Shown: in pieces, positions 23,447 to 32,335 of the stretch
Position numbering within the stretch: the first letter of the stretch is position 1
How the letters are laid out: every line of letters starts with the position of its first letter
DNA from: Winogradskya humida
GTDB lineage: Bacteria > Actinomycetota > Actinomycetes > Mycobacteriales > Micromonosporaceae
Assembly (NCBI RefSeq): GCF_016862215.1
Contig: NZ_BOMN01000038.1
Span: 1-35,219, forward strand
DNA length: 35,219 bases
Direction: 5' to 3'
The notes under the pieces: generated by a model
Seen by the model: the letters and a program-made list of their open reading frames with translations, nothing else
Told to the model about the DNA's origin: nothing
The model's database searches: none
Made by a program: the position numbers and the translations under genes

Positions 23447-23917
23447 ATGCGCACGCAGCGGCAGGTCGTCGACTACTCGCTACAGAAGCGAGCGCTGCTG
23501 CGTGACGTGCACAATGGCAAGATCGGGACGCTCGAGGTCTGCGATGCCTCGCCATACCTGAAAAACGCAGCTCGCTTCCATGGCGAGCCGACCGATGACC
23601 GTTGCCCGATCTGCCGCCGAGACAACCTCACACTGGTGCACTACATCTATGGGGACGAGCTCAAGCAGTCCGCCGGCCAGGCAAGGAAACTCACCGAGTT
23701 GCCGGTCCTGGCGATGACGCTGCGTGAGTTCCAGGTCTTCGTGGTCGAGGTGTGCCAGTCGTGTTCCTGGAACCACCTGATCGAGCAGTTCCTGCTCGGC
23801 CGGGATGCAATGAGCGCCGACGAACTCCTAGAGGGCGCGACGGCTGTCGCCGCGTCCGCCTCGGGCCGCCACCGCGAGACAGGGTCGTCGTCACATCGCC
23901 GGGAGGGCAGACAGTGA
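23447..23917 (+). CDS. DUF5318 family protein, putative zinc-ribbon
   Basis: A 156-residue soluble protein of the actinobacterial DUF5318 family, identified from its sequence pattern and its place between padR and ponA (Rv0049 position). Two CxxC pairs, CPIC (C53, C56) and CQSC (C103, C106), could bind one zinc ion. Opening MRTQRQVVDYSLQKRALLRDV and the later LREFQVFVVEVCQSCSWNHL are characteristic. The last 35 residues are polar and probably disordered. Function is unknown; conserved linkage to the class A PBP gene 190 bp downstream hints at a cell-wall or growth role (inference). Confidence 0.88.
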   Translation: MRTQRQVVDYSLQKRALLRDVHNGKIGTLEVCDASPYLKNAARFHGEPTDDRCPICRRDNLTLVHYIYGDELKQSAGQARKLTELPVLAMTLREFQVFVVEVCQSCSWNHLIEQFLLGRDAMSADELLEGATAVAASASGRHRETGSSSHRREGRQ

Positions 23918-24107
23918 TCGCCCTCAACGTCGCTAACGTTGACACGATCCGGACCGACACGGGCATCCAGCGTCGCAATCGGTCATTTTCGACATCCGAC
24001 AGGGCGGCTGCGCGGATGCAGCCCAAAAACGTCCGTTCGTGGCGTAGTCCCCGGGAGCCCCTCCAGGGTTCCCCGGGCGTGCCACTGCGACCGGTAGGTG
24101 TAACCGA

Positions 24108-26876
24108 ATGAACTCGTACGGCGAATCGCAGTCTGCGCGTGCCCGGGCCAGCGTGCCCGGGTCGTCCGCTGCCGCCACGCCTGACGACGATCCGTCCGGC
24201 TACGACGACCGTCCCGCGCCTGACGCCTATCGGAGACCCTCCGGTGGCCGCGCGAGCGTGAGCGGATCGGCGACGCCTCGCGGCGCCGCCTCCGTCGGGG
24301 CGGCCGCTGTGGGTGGACGTGCCTCCGTGGGCGCTGCCCCGGTCGGCGGTCGCGCGTCTGTCGGAGCGGGAACGGCGCCAGTGGGTGGACGTGCCTCGGT
24401 CGGCGCTGCCCCGGTCGGGGCTCGCGCCTCGGTCGCGCGCGCGGCCGTGCGGCCCGTGTCCCCGGCTGTCGGTGGTGGTGGCGGCCTCGGCCCCAACGAT
24501 CCCGGCAGCAACGGCCGTCGTGGGCTCGGTGGCGGCGGCAAGAACGTCACCAAGGCGGCCAAGAAGCGCCGCCGGGCCAACATCCTCACCGCTGCCGCGG
24601 CTGTCCTGGTGATCCTGGCCGGCGGCGGCGTCGTCGCGGGCACCTGGTTCTTCGACGGCGTGGACCTTCCCGCCCCCAAGACCGAGGATCAGTCCAATGT
24701 GATCCTCAACGCGAAGGGCCAGGTCCTCGCCAAGCTCGGCACCCAGAACCGCACCGTCGTGCCGCAGGCGAGCATCAACCCTTACGTCCAGCACGCGGTG
24801 GCCGCGGCCGAGGACAAGAACTTCTACACGCACTCCGGCATTGACATGAAGGGCATCATGCGTGCCGCGTGGAACAACTTCACGGGCGGCGACAAGCAGG
24901 GTGCCTCGACGATCACTCAGCAGTACGCCCGGTATGCGGCAGATCTGAAGGCGATCAGCTACAACCGGAAGCTGCGCGAGGCGGTGATCGCGCGCAAGCT
25001 CGAGTCGACGTACGACAAAGACCAGATCATGGGGTTCTACCTCAACTACATCTACCTGGGCGAGGGCCGGTACGGCATCGAGGCCGCCGCGCAGGGTTAC
25101 TTCAGCAAGTCGGTGATGACGCCCGAGGGGCAGAAGAACGCGATCACCCCGTCCGAGGCGGCGGTGCTGGCGTCGATCATCAAGCAGCCCGAGCCGGATC
25201 CCAACGGCGGTCACAAGGGCTACGACCCCAACTACAACCTCGGCGCGGCCAAGGAACGCTGGGAATACACGATGTCGAACATGCTCGAGATGAAGTGGAT
25301 CACGAAAGAGCAGTACGACGCGCGTAAATACCCCACCGTCAACCCGCCGAACGCCAACAAGTGCAAGACCTGCGCTGGTGACAGCAAGCCGGTCGGGATG
25401 ATCATGCGGCATGTCAAGGCCGAGCTGGCCGAGATGAACATCTCCGAGACCGAGTTCACGCGCGGTGGCCTGACGGTTCAGACGACCATCGACCCCGAGG
25501 TTCAGGCGGCCGCCGAGGCTGCCGGCTCGCGAAAGAGCAAGTCCTCGGCGATGCACGACCTGCCGAAGAGCTACCAGGCCGCGGTGATCGGCATCGACCC
25601 GTCTACCGGGCGGGTGCTCGGGTATTACGGCGGTGACGATCCCACCGGTATCGACTACGGCAGCTACATGAACGGTGACGGCACCGGGTTCAGCGGCACC
25701 GGCCAGTCCCCCGGCTCGACGTTCAAGATCTACACGCTCGCCGCGGCCCAGCGCGAGGACATCTCGTTCAAGACCACCTGGGACGGTACGAAGAAGAAGC
25801 CCGACGGCGGCACGATCAGCAACGCCGGCGCCGACCCGGGCAAGGTCTGTGGCGGAAAGATCAAGTACTGCGATCTGGAAACCGCGACGATCCAGTCGTA
25901 CAACTTCCCCTTCTACCAGATCGCCGAGGGCATCGGCCGCGAGAAGGTCCTCGAGGCCGCCCGTGACGCCGGCATCACCCACGTCTGGACGGACAAGGGC
26001 GAGATGGTCGACCTCACCAAGACCGACGCCGCCTACTGGAAGGCGAACGGCCGGTTCGACAACGAGATCGGCTTCGGTCAGTACCACGTCGTCCCGCTGG
26101 AGCACGCCCAGGGCGTCGCGACCATCGTCAACAACGGCGTGCGCCACGAGGCGCACTTCATCAAGACGGTGAAGCGGATCGACCAGAACACCGGCAAGCT
26201 CGTTCCCTACAAGAGCGAGAAGACGGCCGGGAAGACGGTCTTCGACAAGGACCGGACGTCCGACCTGCAGGGTGTCATGGCCAAGATCCCGGAGCACGCC
26301 AAGAACACGTTGCGCAACGGCCGCGAGGCCATCGCCAAGTCCGGCACCTGGGAGTTCGACGACGGCAAGGACAACCACTCCGGCAGTGGTGACACCTGGT
26401 TCGTCGGCGGTATCCCGCAGCTGGCGGCCACGGTCTGGGTCGGTGGCGCGACGAAGAAGGTCGAGCTGCACGAGTCCGACGGCAAATCTGACATGTTCGG
26501 CTCGGGCACCCCGGCCCAGATCTGGGAAGACTTCATCAACGCCGTCACCAAGGCGGAAGACATGAAGAAGGAAGACTTCCCGACGCGGGTCGAGACCGGC
26601 AACGCCGACAGCGAGTACGCGACCGGGCAGGAGCCCCCGCCGCCGCCGGTCGTCGTCCAGCCGCCGGCGGTCGACCCGAACAGCCAGCTCTGCCAGCTGT
26701 TCCCGCAGCAGTGCCAGAACACCGGCAACGGGGACAACAACAACGGCAACGGCGACAACAACAACAATGACAACAACAACGGTGGCGGCAACAACAACGG
26801 CGGCGGCAACACCACGCTGCCAGGGGCCACCACGCCAGGGACAGCCGAGACCACCACGAACAACGAAAACGGCTGA
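24108..26876 (+). CDS. ponA: Bifunctional class A penicillin-binding protein
   Basis: A 922-residue peptidoglycan synthase. The N-terminal 155 residues are cytoplasmic and low complexity, with repeats of GGRASVGAAPV (about 45-110). A Lys/Arg stretch precedes the membrane helix (about 157-179). The GT51 domain has AAAEDKNFYTHSGID (Glu235 expected catalytic) and GASTITQQYAR. The transpeptidase shows S537-T-F-K540, S597-Y-N599, and K744-S-G746 where KTG is usual. The tail after about 835 is Pro-rich and then Asn/Gly-rich. It polymerises lipid II and cross-links strands outside the membrane, with MurJ (same window) supplying substrate. There is no strong ribosome-binding site. A terminator follows. 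Confidence 0.96.
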   Translation: MNSYGESQSARARASVPGSSAAATPDDDPSGYDDRPAPDAYRRPSGGRASVSGSATPRGAASVGAAAVGGRASVGAAPVGGRASVGAGTAPVGGRASVGAAPVGARASVARAAVRPVSPAVGGGGGLGPNDPGSNGRRGLGGGGKNVTKAAKKRRRANILTAAAAVLVILAGGGVVAGTWFFDGVDLPAPKTEDQSNVILNAKGQVLAKLGTQNRTVVPQASINPYVQHAVAAAEDKNFYTHSGIDMKGIMRAAWNNFTGGDKQGASTITQQYARYAADLKAISYNRKLREAVIARKLESTYDKDQIMGFYLNYIYLGEGRYGIEAAAQGYFSKSVMTPEGQKNAITPSEAAVLASIIKQPEPDPNGGHKGYDPNYNLGAAKERWEYTMSNMLEMKWITKEQYDARKYPTVNPPNANKCKTCAGDSKPVGMIMRHVKAELAEMNISETEFTRGGLTVQTTIDPEVQAAAEAAGSRKSKSSAMHDLPKSYQAAVIGIDPSTGRVLGYYGGDDPTGIDYGSYMNGDGTGFSGTGQSPGSTFKIYTLAAAQREDISFKTTWDGTKKKPDGGTISNAGADPGKVCGGKIKYCDLETATIQSYNFPFYQIAEGIGREKVLEAARDAGITHVWTDKGEMVDLTKTDAAYWKANGRFDNEIGFGQYHVVPLEHAQGVATIVNNGVRHEAHFIKTVKRIDQNTGKLVPYKSEKTAGKTVFDKDRTSDLQGVMAKIPEHAKNTLRNGREAIAKSGTWEFDDGKDNHSGSGDTWFVGGIPQLAATVWVGGATKKVELHESDGKSDMFGSGTPAQIWEDFINAVTKAEDMKKEDFPTRVETGNADSEYATGQEPPPPPVVVQPPAVDPNSQLCQLFPQQCQNTGNGDNNNGNGDNNNNDNNNGGGNNNGGGNTTLPGATTPGTAETTTNNENG

Positions 26877-26896
26877 CCTGATCGACTGAACGTCGC

Positions 26897-26935
26897 GGCG
26901 TGCCCACCGGAAACGGTGGGCACGCCGTTTCGTTT
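26897..26935 (+). terminator. Intrinsic terminator of ponA
   Basis: GGCGTGCCCACC (26897-26908) pairs perfectly with GGTGGGCACGCC (26915-26926) around GGAAAC, followed by GTTTCGTTT. It begins 21 bp after the ponA stop. Confidence 0.93.
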
Positions 26936-27050
26936 ACCGCCGCTGATGAGGAAAAGTGCCGGCGCTGATGCGGAAAGACTTTCGGACCGCTCTGGGAAGA
27001 CGCGGTGCGGGTCGCCCCTTTCCGCCGCCGATGGGGCATGATGCCAAGTC

Positions 27051-28562
27051 ATGAGCGCGCCATCGTCGGAGACCGAACGGACCGACCAGCCGGCGAAGTC
27101 TGACGGCTTCATCCGCGGCCTGGCCCAGGCGATCGGAGGGCCGATCGGCGAGCATGCCACGTCGCCCGCCGCCCGTCGCGGCCGGTTCTGGACCGCGCCG
27201 CGAATCATCATGGCGCTGGTATGCATGACGCTGGCGTTCAGCTGGGTGCAGAAATCGCCCTGCCAGGACGGCGACTGGCAGAAGAATATCCAGTACACGC
27301 GGTTCTGCTACACCGACGTGCTGGCGCTCTACTACGCCGAGGGGCTCAACGAGGGCAAGGTGCCCTACGTCGACCACGCGGTCGAATACCCGGTCGTGAC
27401 GGGCTACTTCATGGGTGCCCTCGGGCTGCCGGTGCACGCGCTCGGCGACCGCTACCCCGAGATCAACCAGGGCAAGTGGTTCTACAACGCGAACGCCCTG
27501 GTCCTGTCCGTCCTCGCGGTGGCCTCCGCGGGGGTGCTGCTCGCCCTGCGACGCCGACGGCCCTGGGACGCCGCGATCTTCGCGTTGTCACCGATCCTGC
27601 TGGTGACGGCCACGGTCAACTGGGACTTCCTGGCAATCGGGCTCGCGATGTTCGGCCTCTACGCCTGGGCCCGCCGCTGGCCCATCCTGGCCGGCCTGCT
27701 GCTGGGCCTGGGTGGCGCGGCGAAACTGTGGCCGCTGTTCATCCTCGGGCCGCTTTTCGTGCTCGCCCTGCGGTCGCGCCGGGTTCAGGCCTTCCTGCTG
27801 GCCCTCGCCGGCGCGATCTTCGCCTGGGCCGCGACGAACCTGCCCATCGCGATCTTCTACCGGACGAGCTGGAACCGCTTCTTCGAGCTCAACGACACCA
27901 GGCCCATCGACTGGGGCACGCTCTGGTACATCGGTCGGTTCCTCGACGCGAAGTGGAACAGCGGCGCGGTGGGTGATCAAGGCCCGTTCCAATGGCTCAG
28001 CGATCACATCCCCACGCTCAACCACCTCTCGTACGCCCTGACGGTCCTCGCCTGCGCCGCGATCGGACTGTTGTGCCTGCTCGCCCCGCGCCGCCCGAGG
28101 CTGTCACAGATCGCGTTCCTCGTGGTCGCCGTCTTCCTGATCTTCAGCAAGGTGTGGTCGCAGCAGTACGTCCTCTGGCTCCTGCCCCTGATCGTGCTGG
28201 CCCGCCCCCGCTGGGGCGCGATCATCGCCTGGACGGTCGCGGAGATCGGATACTTCACGGCCTTCTACGCGGAGCTGCTGGGCTCGGGCGGCAAACCGGT
28301 CATCCCCGAGGGCACGTTCGTGCTGGCCTCGACGCTGCGGCTCGTGACGGTGGCCGTCCTGGTGGGTCTGGTCGTCCGCGAGATCTGGCGCCCGGAGCTC
28401 GACGTCGTCCGGGACACCTACGACGAGGACCCGGACGGCGGCACCTTCAACGACTCGCCCGACGCGGACTGGACGATCAAGCTGCGCCGATGGCTCAACA
28501 TCGAGAAGACCCCCGCGGCGCCGGCGATCCCGCCTCCGTTAGTTGAGGCGGAACAACACTGA
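27051..28562 (+). CDS. GT87-type membrane glycosyltransferase (DUF2029)
   Basis: A 503-residue polytopic membrane protein, matching the place of Rv0051 after ponA. A cytoplasmic N-terminus (about 1-55) leads to helix 1 (IIMALVCMTLAFSWVQ) and a loop with CYTDVLALYYAEGLNEGKVPYVDHAVEYPVVTGYFMG, the acidic first-loop region expected of GT-C/GT87 polyprenyl-phosphate-dependent mannosyltransferases. About nine further helices and a hydrophilic tail of about 60 residues follow. It probably moves a sugar from a polyprenyl-phosphate donor to an envelope acceptor (inference). CATGAT, one mismatch from TATNNT, lies 7 nt before ATG 27051, so the mRNA may be leaderless. Its last 24 bp overlap the end of the convergent gene. 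Confidence 0.85.
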   Translation: MSAPSSETERTDQPAKSDGFIRGLAQAIGGPIGEHATSPAARRGRFWTAPRIIMALVCMTLAFSWVQKSPCQDGDWQKNIQYTRFCYTDVLALYYAEGLNEGKVPYVDHAVEYPVVTGYFMGALGLPVHALGDRYPEINQGKWFYNANALVLSVLAVASAGVLLALRRRRPWDAAIFALSPILLVTATVNWDFLAIGLAMFGLYAWARRWPILAGLLLGLGGAAKLWPLFILGPLFVLALRSRRVQAFLLALAGAIFAWAATNLPIAIFYRTSWNRFFELNDTRPIDWGTLWYIGRFLDAKWNSGAVGDQGPFQWLSDHIPTLNHLSYALTVLACAAIGLLCLLAPRRPRLSQIAFLVVAVFLIFSKVWSQQYVLWLLPLIVLARPRWGAIIAWTVAEIGYFTAFYAELLGSGGKPVIPEGTFVLASTLRLVTVAVLVGLVVREIWRPELDVVRDTYDEDPDGGTFNDSPDADWTIKLRRWLNIEKTPAAPAIPPPLVEAEQH

Positions 28563-31409
28563 GTCGTTGTCGAGGTCCTCGCGGCTGATCTGCAGGGAGT
28601 CGACGGGGAGGTCACCCGCGCGCTCCCAGGGCGTACCCGTCACCTGGGAGCGCAGCAGCAGGACCGTGCCGATGCCCTGGGCTCGCAGATACTGGACGCT
28701 CGCGGCGTCGGGGAACTTCGCGACGGCCTGACGCAGCTCGGACTGTCGCTGCGGGGCGAACCCGCCGCTGCCGTTGGCCATCTGCTGGAACCGCGACGTC
28801 GACCAGAGCATCACGGTCTGATCGGTGAGCGCCGCGGTCGGCAGGACCAGCACCGGACCCTGCACCGTACGCATGGCCGCCGGCTGGTCCGGGACCACCG
28901 GATGCGCGGTCGCGTTCCAACCCTCGACGAGGACCAGCATCAGCGGCACAAACGTCGCCAGCCGCAGCCACGGACCGGGCCACGGCGGGATCCGGGTGGA
29001 GACCATGTGCTCGGCACGCCGTACGAACTCGGCAACCGCCCCCACCGCCAGGATCGCCAGGAACAGGGTCACCCAGAGCATCAACCGGCCGGGGATCCGT
29101 ACGCCGAACGATGCCGGCAGGTGCGCGAAGAGCGGCAGATATGTCCAGCGCCCCGCGAAGAACGTCGTCCCTAGCGTGAAGATCCCACTGACCACGACGG
29201 CGGCGAGCAGAACCAGGCGCTGCCACACCCGCCAGATCGAGAAGACCAGACCGGCAAGCGCGAGGGCGTACAGGACAAAGCCGGGTAGCAGGCTCATCTC
29301 GGCCGGCCACCCCAGCGACTGCCGGGCCACCTCGTGCGGCAACCCCCAGATGCGCGACTCGGCGGGCCCGATCAGCAGGCTCTGCACCGGCGCGGAGAAG
29401 AACGAGATCTCCTCCCCCGCCGGCCCGGTAGGCGGCACCCGGAAATACGGCACGGCGATCAACGCGCCGACTCCCGCGAAGATCAACACTCCGATCAGGT
29501 CTGTCACCAGCAGCCGCCACCCGAGCACGGCCCCCTGCCCGCGATGCCGCAACCGCCGGACCAGCACGGCGACGCCCACGACAAGGATCAGAGCACCCAG
29601 GACGTACGCAAAAGGCAGCCCGAGCGAAAACCCGAGACTGAGCTGCCACGTCGCCACCAACCAGCCCGCGACAGCCCACCCCATACGCCGGCGGCCGCCC
29701 CGGAACCCGTACCGCAGCGAATATCCGTGCCCGCGCGCCAGCATCGCCAGCGCCAGCGGAATCCCCCCGGCGGAAACGATGTCGAGATGCCCCTCCTGCG
29801 CCAACCGCCACGGCGCATAGGCGAAGGCAACGGCGCCGACCACCGCCCCGGTCCGCCCGGAGCCCAGCTGCCGGACAAGCGCGTACGCGCCGATCGCCAG
29901 CAGGGCATGAGCGAGCAGGAAAAGAAGGTTGTACCGCAGGACGGCCGCGAGGGGGCCGCTGCCGATCATGCCGGCGGGCGCATACCCGAGCAGACTGTCC
30001 CCGAACGCGAAGCTGTAGTGCTCCGGGAAGAACGCGTTGGCCTGCCACAACCGGGCCGGCTCGGTGAGCAGCACATGCCCGGCCCAGGAAATCTGCCACG
30101 CCTGCCGCGACGGATCCCAGATGTCCTGCGGAACGGTATGCACCGGGTACCGCAGAGCCGGCCACGTCAGCACGGTGGCCAGCACCAGCGAACCGTAGAC
30201 GACAAGGGCGTACTCGTGAATGAGCGCCCGCCCGACCACCCGGCCCGCCCGCCGCACCCGCCCGGGAGACCGCTCGGCCTCCTGAGCGAAGGCGGTCCAC
30301 GGGTCCGGCGGGGCGCCTGGAGGCCGGGCTGTGGGCAATTCGACATTTCGCCGTCGTCGCCTGCTCCGGCGCGGGTCCGGGTCCTTGCCTTCTTCGGGGT
30401 CGCTGACTGCCGGCGATGCGGAGGTCTTGCTGGGGTCGGGTGCTTCCTGCTTACCCTCGGCCAGGGCCGTGTCCGAGAGCGCGGGGGATGCCTTTGTGGA
30501 GTTGTCGGGGCGGTCGGTAGTTGTTCTTGCTGTGGGGACCTTGGCTCGGCCTGTTGCGGTCGCGGAGCTCTTGGTGCCACGCTTGGCATCCTGGCCGGCC
30601 GCTGGGGCCGCTGCCGCTGGGGCCCCCGCCGCTCCGGCCGCTGCCGTTCCGGCCCCCGCCGCTCCGGGTGCTGCTGCTCCGGCCGCTGGAGCCGCTCCGG
30701 CTCCGGCTGCTTCGGCTCTGGATGCTCTGGCTGTGGGGCTCGCTGAGTCGGTGGGAAGGGCCGTGCCGACGGGGATAGTGCCGTCGTCGCTTGCCGTTGT
30801 GGTTGTCGGCGTACTTGTGGCGGCCGCCATGACCGCAGTGGGATCTGTCCCTACTGCTGTGTCGCTGCCTGTGCCGGCTGGGGTGTTGACCGTGTCGTTG
30901 GCCCGCGTGTGGGCTGAGGTTGTGGCTCTGGTGGCCTTGGCGTGGCGGGGTCGCCTGGCGGGCCGGGGAGCTCGTGCGCCGGGTGGCGGAGGCGGGACGG
31001 CGGGGCGCAGGATTCGGGTGGTCTCGGCGGAGTCGGGCTGCTCGGGCCGCGGCTTTCGCCAGCTGTCCCAGAATCGACGCCGCGGACGTTCCACAGAGGA
31101 TCCCACCACGGACGCCACCGCCGTGGGCGTCCCGTCCGGCTGCCGGCTCGTGCCGCTGCTGATCAGGCCGCTGTCATGCCCAGCACCCCAGAACTCACCC
31201 CCCTGGCCGGGATTGCCCTGGCCGAGATCGCTCTGACCTGGATCGCTCTGACCTGGATCGCCCTGGCCGGGATCGCTCTGACCGCCAAGATCGCTCTGGC
31301 CGCCCTCATCGGCGGAGGCAGGGGTGGGGGTGGGGGTGGGGGTGGAGGCGGCGGGGTCGGGTGGGGTGGGCGCTTGCCGGGCACCGGCTTGCGGCTGCTC
31401 AGTGGTCAT
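28539..31409 (-). CDS. Large multi-pass membrane protein with disordered N-terminal half
   Basis: A 956-residue protein. Residues 1-395 are low complexity: Pro/Thr repeats (PTPTPTP), five-residue GQSDP/GQGNP repeats, an Ala/Gly-rich block (about 225-275) and a basic RRSRRRRR patch before the membrane. About ten to twelve membrane helices span 397-790, followed by an outer domain of about 165 residues. The first membrane-outer loop (TWPALRYPVHTVPQDIWDPSRQAWQISW) with an acidic residue resembles GT-C-fold glycosyltransferases of the YfhO/ArnT kind; I cannot name the family. It starts 25 bp after the endonuclease IV stop on the same strand, so they likely share a transcript. The 3' end overlaps the GT87 gene, suggesting antisense interference. 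Confidence 0.82.
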   Translation of the reverse strand: MTTEQPQAGARQAPTPPDPAASTPTPTPTPASADEGGQSDLGGQSDPGQGDPGQSDPGQSDLGQGNPGQGGEFWGAGHDSGLISSGTSRQPDGTPTAVASVVGSSVERPRRRFWDSWRKPRPEQPDSAETTRILRPAVPPPPPGARAPRPARRPRHAKATRATTSAHTRANDTVNTPAGTGSDTAVGTDPTAVMAAATSTPTTTTASDDGTIPVGTALPTDSASPTARASRAEAAGAGAAPAAGAAAPGAAGAGTAAAGAAGAPAAAAPAAGQDAKRGTKSSATATGRAKVPTARTTTDRPDNSTKASPALSDTALAEGKQEAPDPSKTSASPAVSDPEEGKDPDPRRSRRRRRNVELPTARPPGAPPDPWTAFAQEAERSPGRVRRAGRVVGRALIHEYALVVYGSLVLATVLTWPALRYPVHTVPQDIWDPSRQAWQISWAGHVLLTEPARLWQANAFFPEHYSFAFGDSLLGYAPAGMIGSGPLAAVLRYNLLFLLAHALLAIGAYALVRQLGSGRTGAVVGAVAFAYAPWRLAQEGHLDIVSAGGIPLALAMLARGHGYSLRYGFRGGRRRMGWAVAGWLVATWQLSLGFSLGLPFAYVLGALILVVGVAVLVRRLRHRGQGAVLGWRLLVTDLIGVLIFAGVGALIAVPYFRVPPTGPAGEEISFFSAPVQSLLIGPAESRIWGLPHEVARQSLGWPAEMSLLPGFVLYALALAGLVFSIWRVWQRLVLLAAVVVSGIFTLGTTFFAGRWTYLPLFAHLPASFGVRIPGRLMLWVTLFLAILAVGAVAEFVRRAEHMVSTRIPPWPGPWLRLATFVPLMLVLVEGWNATAHPVVPDQPAAMRTVQGPVLVLPTAALTDQTVMLWSTSRFQQMANGSGGFAPQRQSELRQAVAKFPDAASVQYLRAQGIGTVLLLRSQVTGTPWERAGDLPVDSLQISREDLDNDSVLFRLN
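31211..31303. repeat. 15-bp in-frame tandem repeat in the membrane-protein gene
   Basis: About six units related to GATCGCTCTGACCTG, two of them identical (31226, 31241). On the minus strand each encodes five residues of the type GQSDP. The triplet-compatible period fits a coding repeat free to vary in length. Confidence 0.85.
31321..31345 (+). other. G-quadruplex-prone run
   Basis: Five runs of G (4, 5, 5, 5 and 2) are separated by single T on the plus strand, ideal for a stable parallel quadruplex. On the coding (minus) strand it is a C-rich PTPTPTP codon run near the start of the membrane-protein gene. Confidence 0.75.
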
Positions 31410-31434
31410 TGCGCTCCCTTGTGCCGCCGGCGGG

Positions 31435-32211
31435 TCAGTTGCCTGCTTTCTCGCGCAGGAGCGCGATGTCGGCGGACTGGCCCTCGATTCCGCCCGGGGT
31501 CTCGACGATTGCCGGGGCTCCGGAGGCTCGGATGGCTGCTACCACCAACTCCGGGTCGATCTTGCCATTGCCGAGGTTGTCGTGCCGGTCTCGGCCTGAG
31601 TCGAAGGTGTCCTTCGAGTCGTTGGCGTGGATGAGGTCGATGCGGCCGGTGATCGCCTTGACGCGGTCGACGATGTCGAGGAGCTCCTCGCCGCCGGCGT
31701 GGGCGTGACAGGTGTCGAGGCAGAAGCCCGCGCCGAACTCGCCGACAGCGTCCCAGAGCCGCGCAAGGCTGTCGAAGTGGCGGGCCATCGCGTGGTCGCC
31801 GCCCGCTGTGTTCTCGATCAGGACCGGGAGCGGCAGGCCGCCTTCCTTCTCGGCATACGCGAAGGTCTTGCGCCAGTTGTCGAAACCGACCGCGATGTCG
31901 TCGTCGGCGTTGACGTGACCGCCGTGGACGATGAGTGCCCGGGCGCCGATCTCGGCTGCCGCGCGGGCATGGGTGAGCAGCAGTTTGCGGCTCGGGATGC
32001 GGATGCGGTTGTTGAGCGTGGCGACGTTGATCACATAGGGCGCGTGGATGTAGATGTCCACGTCGGACGCCTTCAGGGCAGCCGCGTCGGTGCGGGCGGC
32101 GGGTGCCTTCCAGCCCTGGGGGTCTGCCAGGAAGAACTGGACGGCGTCGGCACCGCGGGCGGCTGCCGCGTCGAGGGGATCGGCGGGATCTACATGGGCT
32201 CCGATGCGCAT
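31435..32211 (-). CDS. nfo: Endonuclease IV (AP endonuclease)
   Basis: A 258-residue TIM-barrel enzyme that cuts DNA at abasic sites in base excision repair. Signatures: MRIGAHV at the start, [53 protein letters not shown], and IVETPG at the end, supplying the His, Glu and Asp ligands of the tri-zinc site. It is a little shorter than E. coli Nfo (285 residues). TAGGCT lies 6 nt before ATG 32211 on the minus strand, so a leaderless start is likely. The membrane-protein gene follows after 25 bp. Confidence 0.94.
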   Translation of the reverse strand: MRIGAHVDPADPLDAAAARGADAVQFFLADPQGWKAPAARTDAAALKASDVDIYIHAPYVINVATLNNRIRIPSRKLLLTHARAAAEIGARALIVHGGHVNADDDIAVGFDNWRKTFAYAEKEGGLPLPVLIENTAGGDHAMARHFDSLARLWDAVGEFGAGFCLDTCHAHAGGEELLDIVDRVKAITGRIDLIHANDSKDTFDSGRDRHDNLGNGKIDPELVVAAIRASGAPAIVETPGGIEGQSADIALLREKAGN

Positions 32212-32217
32212 GGACCG

Positions 32218-32223
32218 AGCCTA
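32218..32223 (-). promoter_or_regulatory. Probable -10 box of a leaderless nfo promoter
   Basis: TAGGCT (TANNNT) read on the minus strand, followed by 6 nt and the nfo ATG. No Shine-Dalgarno lies between. Confidence 0.5.
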
Positions 32224-32294
32224 CGACGTGGGTACGACGCTCACCGTTCGTGGCGGCGGGTCCGCGTACGCGTCACTCCTCTGTTCGAGATGTC

Positions 32295-32313
32295 GTTAAT
32301 CGGGAGAATTAAC
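32295..32313. promoter_or_regulatory. AT-rich inverted repeat upstream of the surface-protein gene
   Basis: GTTAAT (32295-32300) and ATTAAC (32308-32313) are perfect reverse complements separated by 7 bp. It lies 22 bp before ATG 32336, where a promoter or early leader would be. Such a site is likely a regulator-binding dyad; the protein is unknown. Confidence 0.5.
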
Positions 32314-32335
32314 CACATAACGGGGGGATGGTGGC

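Noticed and set aside
23691..26471. 926-codon open frame antisense to ponA
   Set aside because: A very long frame but opposite a clear PBP gene. Its Arg/Leu/Val/Asp-rich composition with no domains is the expected antisense shadow.
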